Below, piece by piece: positions 25,732 through 39,980 of a DNA stretch of 40,994 bases. This stretch comes from Halieaceae bacterium (GTDB taxonomy: Bacteria > Pseudomonadota > Gammaproteobacteria > Pseudomonadales > Halieaceae), in contig CABYEX010000012.1 in assembly GCA_902518075.1 (NCBI GenBank), positions 1 to 40,994 on the forward strand, read 5' to 3'. Made by a program: the position numbers and the translations under genes. Every line of letters begins with the position of its first letter. Position 1 is the stretch's first letter. The notes below the pieces were generated by a model. The model saw only the letters and a list, made by a program, of their open reading frames with translations, ran no database searches and was not told the DNA's origin.

Positions 25732-26634
25732 GTGGCGGAGACGGGCGCGCAAAAGCTGGTGATCGCGATCTCGTCGCGGGCACTGTTTAACCTCGACGAC
25801 GCGCATCGCATTTTCGAGCAGGAGGGCCTGGATGCCTATTCTGATTATCAGATAGAGAAAGAAGACGACACGCTCGAGCCCGGGCAGGCTTTCCCGATGG
25901 TCAAGAAGTTACTGGCCCTCAACAGCCAGCTTCCCGACTCACTGGGCATCGAGGTGATACTGCTCTCTCGCAACAGCGCGGATACCGGCTTGCGGGTTTT
26001 TAACTCCATCGAGCATTATGGATTGGAAATCACCCGAGCCGCTTTTTGCGGTGGAGACCCGCCGTGGCGTTATATCGAGGCGTTTGGTTGCCAATTGTTT
26101 CTCTCTGCAGAGGGGGGTGACGTGCGTGTCGCGCTCGATCACGGTGTGGCGGCGGCCACGCTGGTGTCCAACGCCACCGCCGCAACCGAGGACGAACAGT
26201 TACGATTCGCTTTTGACGGGGACGCCGTGTTGTTCTCCGATGAAGCAGAGCAGATCTATAAACGCGATGGGCTGGACGCCTTTGCCGCTAATGAGGATGC
26301 CGCGCGGAAACAGCCGCTGATGGGCGGCCCCTTCAAGAACTTTCTGGCCTCATTACAGCGACTGCAGCAAGCGCTTCCCGCCGAGCACCCGCCCATTCGC
26401 ACGGCGCTGGTCACGGCGCGTTCCGCACCGGCTCATGAGCGGGTTATCAGAACTCTGCGAGCCTGGGACGTGCGCATCGATGAATCGATATTTTTGGGCG
26501 GCCTGACCAAAACAGAATTCCTGAAAGCCTACCGGGCCGACGTATTTTTTGACGACCAGCAGGTGCATTGCGACGATGCGGCCGGCCACGTTCCCACCGG
26601 TCATGTACCCCATGGCGTCGCTAACGCCAACTGA
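25732..26634 (+). CDS. 5'-nucleotidase of the cytosolic NT5 family
   Basis: The 300-residue protein resembles bacterial members of the cytosolic 5'-nucleotidase I family. It has KLVIAISSRALFNLDDAH at the N-terminus, EVILLSRNSADTGLRVFNSIEHYGL, RAAFCGG, LRFAFDGDAVLFSDEAE with the HAD-type DGD, and the C-terminal FLGGLTKTEFLKAYRADVFFDDQ. It should release nucleosides from monophosphates, mainly AMP or IMP. GTG 25732 begins 5 nt after the symporter stop with no clear ribosome site, so it may depend on the upstream gene. A joint role in nutrient salvage is inference. Confidence 0.82.
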   Translation: MAETGAQKLVIAISSRALFNLDDAHRIFEQEGLDAYSDYQIEKEDDTLEPGQAFPMVKKLLALNSQLPDSLGIEVILLSRNSADTGLRVFNSIEHYGLEITRAAFCGGDPPWRYIEAFGCQLFLSAEGGDVRVALDHGVAAATLVSNATAATEDEQLRFAFDGDAVLFSDEAEQIYKRDGLDAFAANEDAARKQPLMGGPFKNFLASLQRLQQALPAEHPPIRTALVTARSAPAHERVIRTLRAWDVRIDESIFLGGLTKTEFLKAYRADVFFDDQQVHCDDAAGHVPTGHVPHGVANAN

Positions 26635-26639
26635 TTTGC

Positions 26640-29046
<2,407 letters not shown>

Positions 29047-29075
29047 ACATAACCCTATAGGTATCAGGGATAAAA

Positions 29076-29103
29076 TTGACAGGTAGATATAAGGATAAGT
29101 AAT
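29076..29103 (+). promoter_or_regulatory. candidate promoter for the propionyl-CoA/methylmalonyl-CoA operon
   Basis: A perfect TTGACA (29076-29081) is followed at 16 bp by AGTAAT (29098-29103). It lies in the 147-bp gap between pabB (minus) and the carboxyltransferase gene (plus), about 90 nt before the ATG at 29194. The -10 is only fair. It is the only strong -35 seen upstream of the five-gene run. Confidence 0.45.
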
Positions 29104-29193
29104 GTCACGCCCTGTGCACAGAGCCCCATGTCGCGGGACCCAAGATTTTGCGCAGTTTGGCGCCATGACCCCCGCTATTCTGAGAGATCACCC

Positions 29194-30915
29194 ATGAGTA
29201 ATGGTAGCGAAGAGGCCGTCCAGAGCGGGCCGGCCGTGTCACTGGAAAACCCGTTTTCCTCACCAGTGACCGACAACGCCGAATTAGGGCGGTATGAGGC
29301 GACACTGCTGCGTGGCACCGAGCTGCGAGAGAGGCCGTTTGTCGCCGCCGGTACGCCCAGCCGGCAGAGACAGCATTTAAAGGGTCGCATGACGGTGTGG
29401 GAGCGTATTCGCTACCTCGCGGACGATGAGCCTCACGTGCTCTACCAGAACTGGGGCCCGAATCTGGATGGCGCTTCACTCGTGACAGCGATTATCACGG
29501 TCGACGGCCGTGACGTGGCGGTGTACGGCCATGACTTCACGGTTCGCGCTGGCTCCATGGATGCGACCAATGGCAAGAAGCTGGCGCGCCTGTTTGAGCT
29601 CGCCGCCAAGCGACATATTCCCCTGGTCGGCCTCAACGATTCTGCCGGCGCTTATATACCGGCGGGGGTCGGTGGCCTCGATGGCTACGCTGACGCTTTC
29701 ACCGCGCTGCGCAAGATCAGTGGCATCGTGCCCAGCATCATGTGCATGTTTGGCTTTAACGCTGGTGGGGGCAGTTACCTCCCGCGTCAGGGGAGCTTCC
29801 TCATCCAGCCCAAAGACACGTTTTTCGGTCTGACCGGTCCCGGGGTCGTCAAGAGCGTACTGGGCGAGGACATCACGCCCGATGAGTTGGGCGGCCCGGC
29901 GGTGCACAGTCAAACCGGTGTGACCGATTTTGTCGTAGAGGACGAGGTCGCCGCCCTGAGAAAAGTGCGCGAGTTGCTGAGGTATCTGCCCGATTCGAAT
30001 CAGTCGTTGGCGCCTTACAGACAGACCTCCGACCCTGTCGCGCGACAGACAGTCGACATCGACATTTTGCTAAAAAAGGCGTTCAACTCGCCAACCGGGT
30101 TCAATACACCATTTGATATCAGTATTTTGATCCAGCAGTTGTGTGATCACGGTGATTTCCTGGAAACGCAGGCTGATCGCGCGCGCAACACCATTACCGC
30201 CTTTGGCCGCATGGGAGGCAACGTGGTGGGCTTTGTCGCCAATAACTCTGCTGTCGCCTCGGGGCAAATCGACATCGATGCCGCTTATAAAAATGCGCGA
30301 TTCATCCGCTTCTGTAACCTGTACAACATCCCCGTCATCTTCCTCGAGGACACGACCGGCTTCTTGCCCGGGAGTGAGCAGGAGCATCGCGGCATCGTGC
30401 AGGCGGGGCGGGCGATGCTAGACGCGATTGTTGATCTGCGCACGCCGCGCTTTCTGGTGCTGGTGCGCAACGCCTTTGGTGGCGCCTATGCTTCCTACAA
30501 CAACTACGCGACCGGCGCTGACTTCGTTGTCGCGCTGCCGACCACGAGGGTTGCTGTGATGGGGCCCGCAGGTGTCGAGTATGTCTACAAAGATGAACTG
30601 AAAAAGATCCGTGCGGGTCGCGCGGCTCAACTCGAAGCCGAAATTGAGGCGCGTGTCTCGAGCGGGCTGTCAGGGGAGCAGGCCAGTGCAGAGGCCGAAG
30701 CGGCGGTCGATGTGGCCATTAAGGCCGAGGAGGCACTGCTCGCGCAACGCTACGAGCGCGAGATCATGAATCCGGAAGAGGCTCTGAGTCTGGGCTCGAT
30801 TTCCGAGATTGTCATGCCGGCAGACCTGCGCAAAACACTGGCTACTCAGATGGCGTTCTGTCTGAGACATTACACGCCGGGACCGATGCAAACGGTTCAG
30901 CGCGAATTCCACTGA
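29194..30915 (+). CDS. acyl-CoA (probably propionyl-CoA) carboxylase carboxyltransferase subunit
   Basis: The 573-residue protein is a fused AccD-AccA-type carboxyltransferase that transfers CO2 from biotin to an acyl-CoA. Its first crotonase half has [39 protein letters not shown] and [15 protein letters not shown]. The second half has [35 protein letters not shown] and [21 protein letters not shown] 29194 follows GAGAGAT at 7 nt; an upstream ATG at 29128 would add an unlikely Arg-rich stretch. Propionyl-CoA is the probable substrate because epimerase, mutase and MeaB follow in the same run. Methylcrotonyl-CoA cannot be fully excluded but its pathway genes are absent here. Confidence 0.9.
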   Translation: MSNGSEEAVQSGPAVSLENPFSSPVTDNAELGRYEATLLRGTELRERPFVAAGTPSRQRQHLKGRMTVWERIRYLADDEPHVLYQNWGPNLDGASLVTAIITVDGRDVAVYGHDFTVRAGSMDATNGKKLARLFELAAKRHIPLVGLNDSAGAYIPAGVGGLDGYADAFTALRKISGIVPSIMCMFGFNAGGGSYLPRQGSFLIQPKDTFFGLTGPGVVKSVLGEDITPDELGGPAVHSQTGVTDFVVEDEVAALRKVRELLRYLPDSNQSLAPYRQTSDPVARQTVDIDILLKKAFNSPTGFNTPFDISILIQQLCDHGDFLETQADRARNTITAFGRMGGNVVGFVANNSAVASGQIDIDAAYKNARFIRFCNLYNIPVIFLEDTTGFLPGSEQEHRGIVQAGRAMLDAIVDLRTPRFLVLVRNAFGGAYASYNNYATGADFVVALPTTRVAVMGPAGVEYVYKDELKKIRAGRAAQLEAEIEARVSSGLSGEQASAEAEAAVDVAIKAEEALLAQRYEREIMNPEEALSLGSISEIVMPADLRKTLATQMAFCLRHYTPGPMQTVQREFH

Positions 30916-30937
30916 TCGACGGCCGGGAGTAGACACC

Positions 30938-33736
30938 TTGGGTACCCAACACTACCTCAATAACCCGTTGATACATGGCGATCGCCGCAGCAAGTTGCGC
31001 CGTTCGGAGTGGACGGAAGAGTTCCGCTGCGACCACCTGAAGCCGCTGATTATCTGTCGAGGACCGATCCGTAAAGAAGCCATGGACGTGTTCTCCGAAA
31101 TGGGAATTGACGGGTACGGCATTCTGCTCTCCGAGAAGGACTCCATTGTGTATCGAGGCGCGCTCGCGCCCGAGCTCCGGGTGCTGACGGATCCTGGCCG
31201 CGTGCACCGGGTTCCCGACTACAGCGGCGCCACCAAGGAAGAGCGAGAGCAGCGCATTGCCGACATCATCTCCATTGCTCATACCCACGGTTACAACGCA
31301 ATTTTTGCAGGGTACGGCTTCATGGCCGAAGACGAGCAGATGGTAGCCTCGATGGAGCGCGCCGGGCTCAATTTCATCGGGCCGTGCTCCCGAACGGTGA
31401 GGCAGGCGGGCCTCAAAGATGAAGCCAAGCGCACTGCGCTGAAGGCTGGCGTCTCGGTCACACCAGGTATTGATAATGGCACCACCTTAACGCTGCTGAA
31501 AAAGCATCCCGATCAGGCGGCCCTGACCGCGCTCATCACAGAGAACGGCCTTAAGCTAGAAGGTGAGGCGCCCGCAGATGACTTGGAGGCGTTGGCTGAG
31601 GCGGTGCTGACCGCGAGTTATCGTAAGGGGATAGATCTCTACACCATCGACGAACTCAGCGAGACGCTGACCGAGGCGGTGCTGAAGATGAGCGAGCAGT
31701 ACCCGCAAAACCGGGTGCGCCTGAAGGCCATTGGCGGCGGTGGCGGCAAGGGGCAGCGCATCGTGCCGCTGGGTCAGGCCGAGCGCACGCCAGAGCTGGT
31801 TCGCGAGATTCTCAATGAAGTAAAGGCCACGGGCGTTGGTGACAATAAGAACGTCCTTGTCGAACTCAATATCGAAACTACCCGGCATCAAGAGATCCAG
31901 GTGATCGGGAATGGTGATTGGTGCATCACACTGGGTGGCAGAGACTGCTCTCTGCAGATGCACGAGCAGAAACTGCTCGAGGTGTCGGTGACGCGTGAGT
32001 CGCTTCAATCGGCTGAGGCGCGTGCGACACAAGCGGGGGCTGCCGATGAAGCCGCGGTGCTCGCTCAGGACGTCAAGACGCTTGACGCGATGGAGGCCGA
32101 GGCGGCACGTTTCGGAGAGGCCGTAGGCCTGGACTCGGTGTCGACCTTTGAGTGTATTGTCGATCGTGATCAGCACTTTTTCATGGAGATGAATACCCGA
32201 ATTCAGGTAGAGCATCGCGTTTCCGAGCTCTGCTATGCCATGCGTTTTGCCAATCCCGATGATGCGGACGATACCTTTGTCGTGGAGTCCCTGGTCGAGG
32301 CCATGGTGTTGTTGGCCACACATGGCGAGAAGTTGCCCAAGCCCGAGCGCATCCCGCGGTTGCCGGACTCTCTCGAGGCGCGGCTGAATGCCACCAATGA
32401 CGCACTGCAACCCAGCGCTGGCGGCATTGTTGAATTCTGGTCTGATCCTATCGAGGGCGAGATCCGTGACGATCAGGGTATCAGTTTGCATAACCCCGAT
32501 ACCGACGTGTTCATGGAGTACACGCTGGCGGGGGCCTATGACTCCAATATTGCGCTCCTCCTGACGGTGGGAGACAGCCGCGAGTCGGCCTATGAGCACA
32601 TGGCGGAGGTTTTGAGGGCCAGCCGTCTGCGGGGTAAGGATCTGGCGACCAATCTCGCTTTCCATTACGGACTTGTGCACTGGTTCCTCGGCCGCACGGT
32701 GAACGCGCGTCCCACCACCCAATTTATCGTGCCGTATCTGACGGCCGTGGGTGAATTGGCCCAAGAGGCCGGTCGCGTCGATGTAGATGTGGCCTGGCAG
32801 CAGCTGTGCGCCGCGCGAGTGCAGGCGTCAGATTCTGATCAGGGCGCACTGCAAAAAGTGCTCTCCGCCAAGGAGAGTCTGTTGCTTCGCCCGATCAAAC
32901 AGTTAATGGCCTCACCGCATCTGTTATCGGGGTGGTTGAGCCTCAATCAAGACGCGTTCCGATTCGAGGATGGGCACTTCTCCTGGGCAGAGAACCCGAT
33001 TGAGGTTCTTGCTGACACCTACCACTTCCTGAGGCTGGATTGGAACGACGCCTTGCCGACGGCCAATATGATTTGGGACCACGACCACGCGATCCTCTCA
33101 GACGCAGAGGATTTCTACACTGAACTCGGCAAACGATTCGATACTGACGACTGGGCCGCTATCAGTGAGTTGTTGTCGGGGTCGGCGCATGATGGCGTCG
33201 AAGCGTCAGAGTGGTCAGCGATACAGGCGGCACACCGTGGCTATCAGGCGGGCGCGGAGATTCTGGAACTGTTGCCGGCAATGGCGCGATTCACGGGCTT
33301 TTATGATCTGACTATCAATGCCGATATGACCATCCATCTGCCTGAACGCCTATTGGATGAAGCACATCAAAAAGCGATGGCTATGGCCCTCGCGCCGCCG
33401 CCGGTCGCTAAGTCTGACGAGATCGTCGCGGAGAGTGGCGGGATGTTCTACGGGCGCGAGGCGCCTGAGGCACCAGTTTACGTGGAGGCTGGCCAGCATT
33501 TCGAGGCGGGCGAGCCGCTGTACATTGTCGAAGTAATGAAAATGTTCAACAAAGTGGTGGCGCCGTTTGCGGGCACTGTCGATGAGGTGCTGGTCGAAGG
33601 AGACGGTGTGATCATTGCGAAAGGGCAGCCACTATTTAAGGTTACGCCGGACGAGAAGGTCGAAGTGCTCTCTGATAGCGAGATGGCGGCCCTGCGACGC
33701 GAGCACACCACTGAGCTCGTCAAGCTGTTCATCTAA
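30938..33736 (+). CDS. divergent acyl-CoA carboxylase biotin carboxylase/biotin carrier subunit
   Basis: The 932-residue protein combines an N-terminal ATP-grasp biotin carboxylase (about residues 30-500), a long middle region (about 500-810) and a C-terminal biotinyl domain with IVEVMKMFNKV, whose biotin lysine is residue 868 (codon 33539-33541). The carboxylase is unusual. AGYGFMAED replaces the common PGYGFLSEN. An insert of roughly 80 residues (about 178-258) separates AGVSVTPG from RLKAIGGGGGKGQ. EMNTRIQVEHRVSE has Arg where most have Pro. Catalytic Lys and the Glu/Arg of EMNTRIQVEH remain. The start is TTG 30938 with GGGAG 8 nt upstream, 22 nt after the carboxyltransferase. It likely pairs with that subunit. 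Confidence 0.87.
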   Translation: MGTQHYLNNPLIHGDRRSKLRRSEWTEEFRCDHLKPLIICRGPIRKEAMDVFSEMGIDGYGILLSEKDSIVYRGALAPELRVLTDPGRVHRVPDYSGATKEEREQRIADIISIAHTHGYNAIFAGYGFMAEDEQMVASMERAGLNFIGPCSRTVRQAGLKDEAKRTALKAGVSVTPGIDNGTTLTLLKKHPDQAALTALITENGLKLEGEAPADDLEALAEAVLTASYRKGIDLYTIDELSETLTEAVLKMSEQYPQNRVRLKAIGGGGGKGQRIVPLGQAERTPELVREILNEVKATGVGDNKNVLVELNIETTRHQEIQVIGNGDWCITLGGRDCSLQMHEQKLLEVSVTRESLQSAEARATQAGAADEAAVLAQDVKTLDAMEAEAARFGEAVGLDSVSTFECIVDRDQHFFMEMNTRIQVEHRVSELCYAMRFANPDDADDTFVVESLVEAMVLLATHGEKLPKPERIPRLPDSLEARLNATNDALQPSAGGIVEFWSDPIEGEIRDDQGISLHNPDTDVFMEYTLAGAYDSNIALLLTVGDSRESAYEHMAEVLRASRLRGKDLATNLAFHYGLVHWFLGRTVNARPTTQFIVPYLTAVGELAQEAGRVDVDVAWQQLCAARVQASDSDQGALQKVLSAKESLLLRPIKQLMASPHLLSGWLSLNQDAFRFEDGHFSWAENPIEVLADTYHFLRLDWNDALPTANMIWDHDHAILSDAEDFYTELGKRFDTDDWAAISELLSGSAHDGVEASEWSAIQAAHRGYQAGAEILELLPAMARFTGFYDLTINADMTIHLPERLLDEAHQKAMAMALAPPPVAKSDEIVAESGGMFYGREAPEAPVYVEAGQHFEAGEPLYIVEVMKMFNKVVAPFAGTVDEVLVEGDGVIIAKGQPLFKVTPDEKVEVLSDSEMAALRREHTTELVKLFI

Positions 33737-33770
33737 AACACCACAGGATTTGTAAGAGGCGGACTGTTTC

Positions 33771-34180
33771 ATGATTACTGCACTGGACCATATTGCGATT
33801 GCCGTACCGGATCTTGAGGGCGCAATCGCGCGTTTCCTCGAGGATTTCGGACTCCAACATGACGGCAACGAAGTGGTGGAGGCGGCCCAGACCACGACGG
33901 CGTTTTTTAGCGTACCCGAGACGCACATAGAACTGGTCCATCCGTTAGACGGCGCCGGGCCCATTGCAACGTATCTCGAGAAGCGTGGTGGCGGGCTGCA
34001 TCACCTGTGCTTCCGAAGCGATGACATTGATGCCGATGTCGAGCGGCTGCGCGCCAAGGGTTACCAGTTCACCAGCGATGCGCCGACACCGGGTGCGCAT
34101 GGCTCACGCGTCATTTTTATCCATCCGAAGAGCTGTGATGGTGTCTTGATCGAGCTGTCCCAGCCCGCTGAGTCGCACGC

Positions 34181-34184
<4 letters not shown>
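33771..34184 (+). CDS. mce: methylmalonyl-CoA epimerase
   Basis: The epimerase converts (S)- to (R)-methylmalonyl-CoA. The 137-residue VOC-fold protein has the metal ligands in order: His in [12 protein letters not shown], Glu in THIELVHPL, His in [13 protein letters not shown], and Glu in GVLIELSQ. Length is typical. It lies 34 nt after the biotin carboxylase gene, and its stop overlaps the mutase ATG by 4 nt. Its place between carboxylase and mutase genes fixes the substrate better than sequence alone would. Confidence 0.93.
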
Positions 34185-36305
<2,121 letters not shown>

Positions 36306-36328
<23 letters not shown>

Positions 36329-37280
36329 GGCGATCCTCGCAGGCGACCGCCGCGCGCTGGCGAAAGCCATCACATTAGTCGAGAGTCAGCGCGATGCTGA
36401 CCGGGACGCCGCGCAGGCGCTGCTACAGAATCTCTTGCCCCATACCGGGAACAGTATCCGTGTTGGCGTCACGGGTGTGCCCGGGGTCGGTAAATCCACG
36501 TTTATCGAGACCTTTGGTCAGCATGTCATCAGTCAGGGCCGCCGTCTGGCAGTGCTGGCGGTTGACCCGAGCTCTCCCGTTGCCGGAGGCTCGATTCTTG
36601 GTGATAAAACCCGTATGGAAATGCTGTCACGGGAAGAAGGCGCCTATATCAGACCATCGCCTGCCCGCGGTGCGCTGGGTGGGGTCGCATTTAAGACACG
36701 CGAATCGCTGCTGTTGTGCGAGGCAGCCGGTTACGACGTGATCTTGATAGAGACCGTCGGTGTGGGTCAGTCCGAACATCAGGTCGCCGGGATGGTCGAT
36801 TTCTTTCTATTGCTGATGCTGCCGGGTGGCGGCGATGAGCTTCAGGGCATCAAGAAAGGCATTCTTGAACTGGCAGATGCCATCGTCGTGAACAAAGCGG
36901 ATGGTGCCAGCGAGGCACTGGCGCGCACCACGCAGCAGCATTATCGCGGTGCGATGTCGCTACTGAGCCACGAGGGTTTCTGGGAGCCCCGGGTGATGAC
37001 CTGTTCGGCGCTTCACGGACAGGGTATTGAAGCGGTGTGGGAGACGATTCAAGAGTACGCCAAGACCGCCCGCGATCAGGGCGCGTTTGATTCTGCGCGG
37101 GCGACCCAGAACCTCGCCTGGATGCGGCAGCTGATCGACGAGTTGTTGCGAGATAATTTGGCGCGTCACCCCGAGGTCAAAGAAGCCATGCCGGCGTTGG
37201 AAGACGCGGTGCGAGCGGCTGAGCAAACTCCGCTGAGCGCGGCGCAGGCGATATTGGCACTCTCCAGAGAGCCCGTCTGA
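36306..37280 (+). CDS. meaB: methylmalonyl-CoA mutase-associated GTPase MeaB (ArgK family)
   Basis: MeaB guards the loading and integrity of adenosylcobalamin on the mutase. The 324-residue G3E-type GTPase has Walker [18 protein letters not shown] (about residues 55-71), [37 protein letters not shown] and the guanine motif [11 protein letters not shown] 36306 follows AAGG and overlaps the mutase end by 23 nt, so the two are coupled. This confirms the identity of the mutase. Older databases call the family ArgK, a lysine-arginine-ornithine transport kinase, which is a historical misnomer. Confidence 0.94.
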
Positions 37281-37334
37281 GATGACAGGGAGAGGCTTCT
37301 CTCTCCGGGTCTCGCAGCAGTTCCCCATCGCGCT

Positions 37335-38858
37335 GTGACGTCTTTGGACGGTAGGTATCTCACCGAGCTGCAGCCATTCTACCGAGCGGTGGCCATGCGC
37401 GAGCTCGATCGCCAGACCTACACAGCGCTCGGGATCTCTGAGTATGAGCTCATGTGTGAGGCCGGCAAGGCCGCCTTTCACGTGCTGGCCAGCCATTGGC
37501 CAGAGGCCCGACACATTCTCATTTTATGCGGCACCGGCAATAACGGTGGTGATGGCTGGGTTTTGGCGCGATTGGCCCATGACGCTGGTTATCAATGCCG
37601 GGTCGCGTTATTCGGGGACCCTGCCCGTATCGCCGGTACAGCACGCATAGCGCATGATGCATGGCGTGACAGCACCGCGGCGACGTATTCCAATGCAGAG
37701 CGGTTGAGCACTGGTGAACTGGAGGGTGAGTCGTGTGACCTCGTGATCGACGCGCTCACGGGCATTGGTCTTTCTGGCTCTCCGCGCGACCCTTTCATTG
37801 AGTTGATCGCATTGATTAACACCAGCGCGGTGCCCGTGTTGTCCTTGGACGTGCCCAGTGGTGTCGATGCCGACACCGGCGCCATCGTGGGAGCGGCCAT
37901 CCGTGCTGAAATGACCGTTACCTTCATTGCTCACAAGCCCGGTTTGCTCACTGGCGCGGCCGTCAATCACGTCGGACGTCTGGTATTGGCTGATCTCGGT
38001 GCACCGCCCGCGGTGTTCGAATCGGTGCCAGGAATCGGCTTCCGTATCTCGGCTCAAGCGGCCGGAAGATTACCAACCAGATCAAAGAACGCGCACAAAG
38101 GAAACTTCGGTCATGTGCTGGTGATTGGTGGCAATCGGGGCACGGGTGGTGCGGCACTGCTGGCCGCTGGCGCCGCACTGCGATCTGGTGCTGGTTTGGT
38201 GTCACTGGCAACGCGCCCGGAACACGTTACCGCAGCACTCGTCCGACACCCAGAGCTCATGGTCACGGGTCTCGACGATACGGCAGCGTTGCCTGCGCTC
38301 TGCGACGGCAAGAGCGTGATCGTCATCGGTCCCGGGTTGGGGCGGGACGAGTGGGCGCAGCAGTGTTTGCAACATGCCGTTGCGGCTGGACTACCCCTCA
38401 TCTGTGATGCAGATGCGTTGAACTTGATCGCTGAGAATGCGGTCACCGTTCCTCCAGAAATACCGTGGATTTTTACACCCCATCCCGGTGAGGCGTCACG
38501 GCTAGCCGGTGTGGCAATCGCGGAGGTTGAGTCTGACCGGGTGAACTGGGCAGCGACATTAGCCAAGCGGTACGCTGCGGTAGTGATATTGAAGGGCGCG
38601 GGAACGGTGATTGCATCGCCTTCTAAGGATGATCAGATTTGTATCTGCGTAGGGGGAAACCCCGGCATGGCAACGGGCGGCATGGGAGACGTGCTCGCAG
38701 GCTTGACCGGCGCGTTGGTGGCTCAGGGTCTCAGCCTGATGGAGGCGAGCGCTCTTGGTGTGGCTACTCACGCGCGAGCCGGAGACTTGGCCTGGGAGCG
38801 ATACGGTGTGGGTCTTACGGCGACTGACGTAGCGAACGGGCTTGGCGTCGATCTGTGA
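37335..38858 (+). CDS. nnr: bifunctional NAD(P)H-hydrate epimerase/ADP-dependent dehydratase Nnr
   Basis: Nnr repairs hydrated NADH and NADPH. The 507-residue fusion has an epimerase (YjeF_N) domain with MCEAGKAAFHVL, CGTGNNGGDGWVLARLA and LSLDVPSGVDADTG, then a ribokinase-like dehydratase domain from about residue 240. That domain has HKGNFGHVLVIGGNRGTGGA, GPGLGRDEW, DADALNLIAEN, FTPHPGEASRLAG, VILKGAGTVIASP and the catalytic GNPGMATGGMGDVLAGLTGA. GTG 37335 is 54 nt after meaB. A 7-bp hairpin with one G-U pair (about 37289-37306) lies in the gap and lacks a T-tract. Its stop directly abuts the stop of convergent roxA. Confidence 0.94.
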   Translation: MTSLDGRYLTELQPFYRAVAMRELDRQTYTALGISEYELMCEAGKAAFHVLASHWPEARHILILCGTGNNGGDGWVLARLAHDAGYQCRVALFGDPARIAGTARIAHDAWRDSTAATYSNAERLSTGELEGESCDLVIDALTGIGLSGSPRDPFIELIALINTSAVPVLSLDVPSGVDADTGAIVGAAIRAEMTVTFIAHKPGLLTGAAVNHVGRLVLADLGAPPAVFESVPGIGFRISAQAAGRLPTRSKNAHKGNFGHVLVIGGNRGTGGAALLAAGAALRSGAGLVSLATRPEHVTAALVRHPELMVTGLDDTAALPALCDGKSVIVIGPGLGRDEWAQQCLQHAVAAGLPLICDADALNLIAENAVTVPPEIPWIFTPHPGEASRLAGVAIAEVESDRVNWAATLAKRYAAVVILKGAGTVIASPSKDDQICICVGGNPGMATGGMGDVLAGLTGALVAQGLSLMEASALGVATHARAGDLAWERYGVGLTATDVANGLGVDL

Positions 38859-39956
38859 TTAAGCGTCGTCCTCGTCCGTGAGCGCGCCCGCCTCGCAGAG
38901 CGCCTCGAACAGCGTTTCGCTCGTTCCAGCCAGCTCGCGACTCTGGATCCATTCTCCACTGCACAGAGCTATTAGATCCCCGAGCGCATTCAGCGGCACT
39001 TCACAGCGGCCACCGTCGATAAACACATCAATGAGGTCTTCACGCTCCCGCCACGCGATTCTGGTGGTGGGATGAAGGCGAACCTGCTCACCTTGAAGGG
39101 TGACTACTTGGTAAGGATGGTCAGGCTCTCCGTCACCTTCAGTTATGACCTCGCCAAACCACTGGCCCGAGTCCAGCGCATCGAGTGCGTTGTTGATAGC
39201 GTCACGGGCATTGGCAATGTGCTCGATGGTGATTTCGCCCGGGCGCGACGGGCTGCGCAGGGACGCGCCATCCTCAAGAAGGCTGGTGGTTGCGATCAGT
39301 TCGAGTGCCGCATCAGTCCTGCGCGCCATGAGATCGCCGACTGAGGGAGCGCGGAAACCTAACGAGTAAGTGATGGCCTCACCCAAGGCCACTCCCCAGT
39401 GCGCAACGCCCGGCGGCACGTACAAGACATCACCGGGCTCCAGTACATAAGTTTCCGCAGGCTCAAAAGGAGGGATTAAATTCAGTCCGTTTTCCTGGAG
39501 TTGCGGTGTCTCGTCGTCGCAGTAAGGCCCGATTCGCCATTCCCGCCGACCAGTGCCTTGCAGCAAGAAAACGTCGTAGCGGTCGAAATGGGGTCCGACG
39601 CCCGCGTGGTCTGTGGCAAAGCTAACCATCACATCATCGAAGCGCCAGCGAGGTAGCGGGGGAAGCTTGTTCCGTAGTGTCGAGACCCCGGCGTGGTGGC
39701 GATCAACACCTCGCACCAAAAGGGTCCAAGGCATCTCTCCCTGAAAGGCACCTTCGCCAAAGGGGCCAGCTTGTTGATGCCAGACCCCCGCATCCTGCCA
39801 GACAATGCGGCTGTCGATATCGGACTCCATGGCCAGTCCGGCGAGTTCCTCGGCCGTAATCGGAGATTGAAAGCGGGGTAGAGCCTGCTGGCATAACAAG
39901 GGCTTCTGTTGCCAGTACTCGGCTAAAAACTGCTCTGTTGTGACGGGTAAGCGCAT
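38859..39956 (-). CDS. roxA: ribosomal protein L16 arginine 3-hydroxylase RoxA (JmjC cupin)
   Basis: RoxA (YcfD) is an Fe(II)/2-oxoglutarate oxygenase that hydroxylates an arginine of ribosomal protein L16. The 365-residue protein begins with FLAEYWQQKPLLCQQALP. It carries the iron triad in VGPHFDRYDVFLLQ (His-x-Asp) and YVPPGVAHWGVAL (His), with DVMVSFATDHAG before it and EPGDVLYVPPG typical of the bacterial JmjC group. The C-terminal winged-helix region (about 250-360) is present. It sits next to purB, a neighbourhood also seen in Escherichia coli, where roxA, phoPQ and purB lie together; phoPQ are absent here. ATG 39956 matches the family N-terminus. Confidence 0.92.
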   Translation of the reverse strand: MRLPVTTEQFLAEYWQQKPLLCQQALPRFQSPITAEELAGLAMESDIDSRIVWQDAGVWHQQAGPFGEGAFQGEMPWTLLVRGVDRHHAGVSTLRNKLPPLPRWRFDDVMVSFATDHAGVGPHFDRYDVFLLQGTGRREWRIGPYCDDETPQLQENGLNLIPPFEPAETYVLEPGDVLYVPPGVAHWGVALGEAITYSLGFRAPSVGDLMARRTDAALELIATTSLLEDGASLRSPSRPGEITIEHIANARDAINNALDALDSGQWFGEVITEGDGEPDHPYQVVTLQGEQVRLHPTTRIAWREREDLIDVFIDGGRCEVPLNALGDLIALCSGEWIQSRELAGTSETLFEALCEAGALTDEDDA

Positions 39957-39980
39957 ACCGGCTTTCGGCTCAGTCAGGCG

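Noticed and set aside
31556..32764. 402-codon minus-strand open frame inside the biotin carboxylase gene
   Set aside because: His- and Arg-rich with no family motifs; it is the shadow of a GC-rich gene whose own product is clearly recognisable.
37289..37306. Hairpin GGGAGAG/CTCTCTC after meaB as a terminator
   Set aside because: No T-tract follows and nnr begins 28 nt later in the same direction; kept only as a note in the nnr entry.
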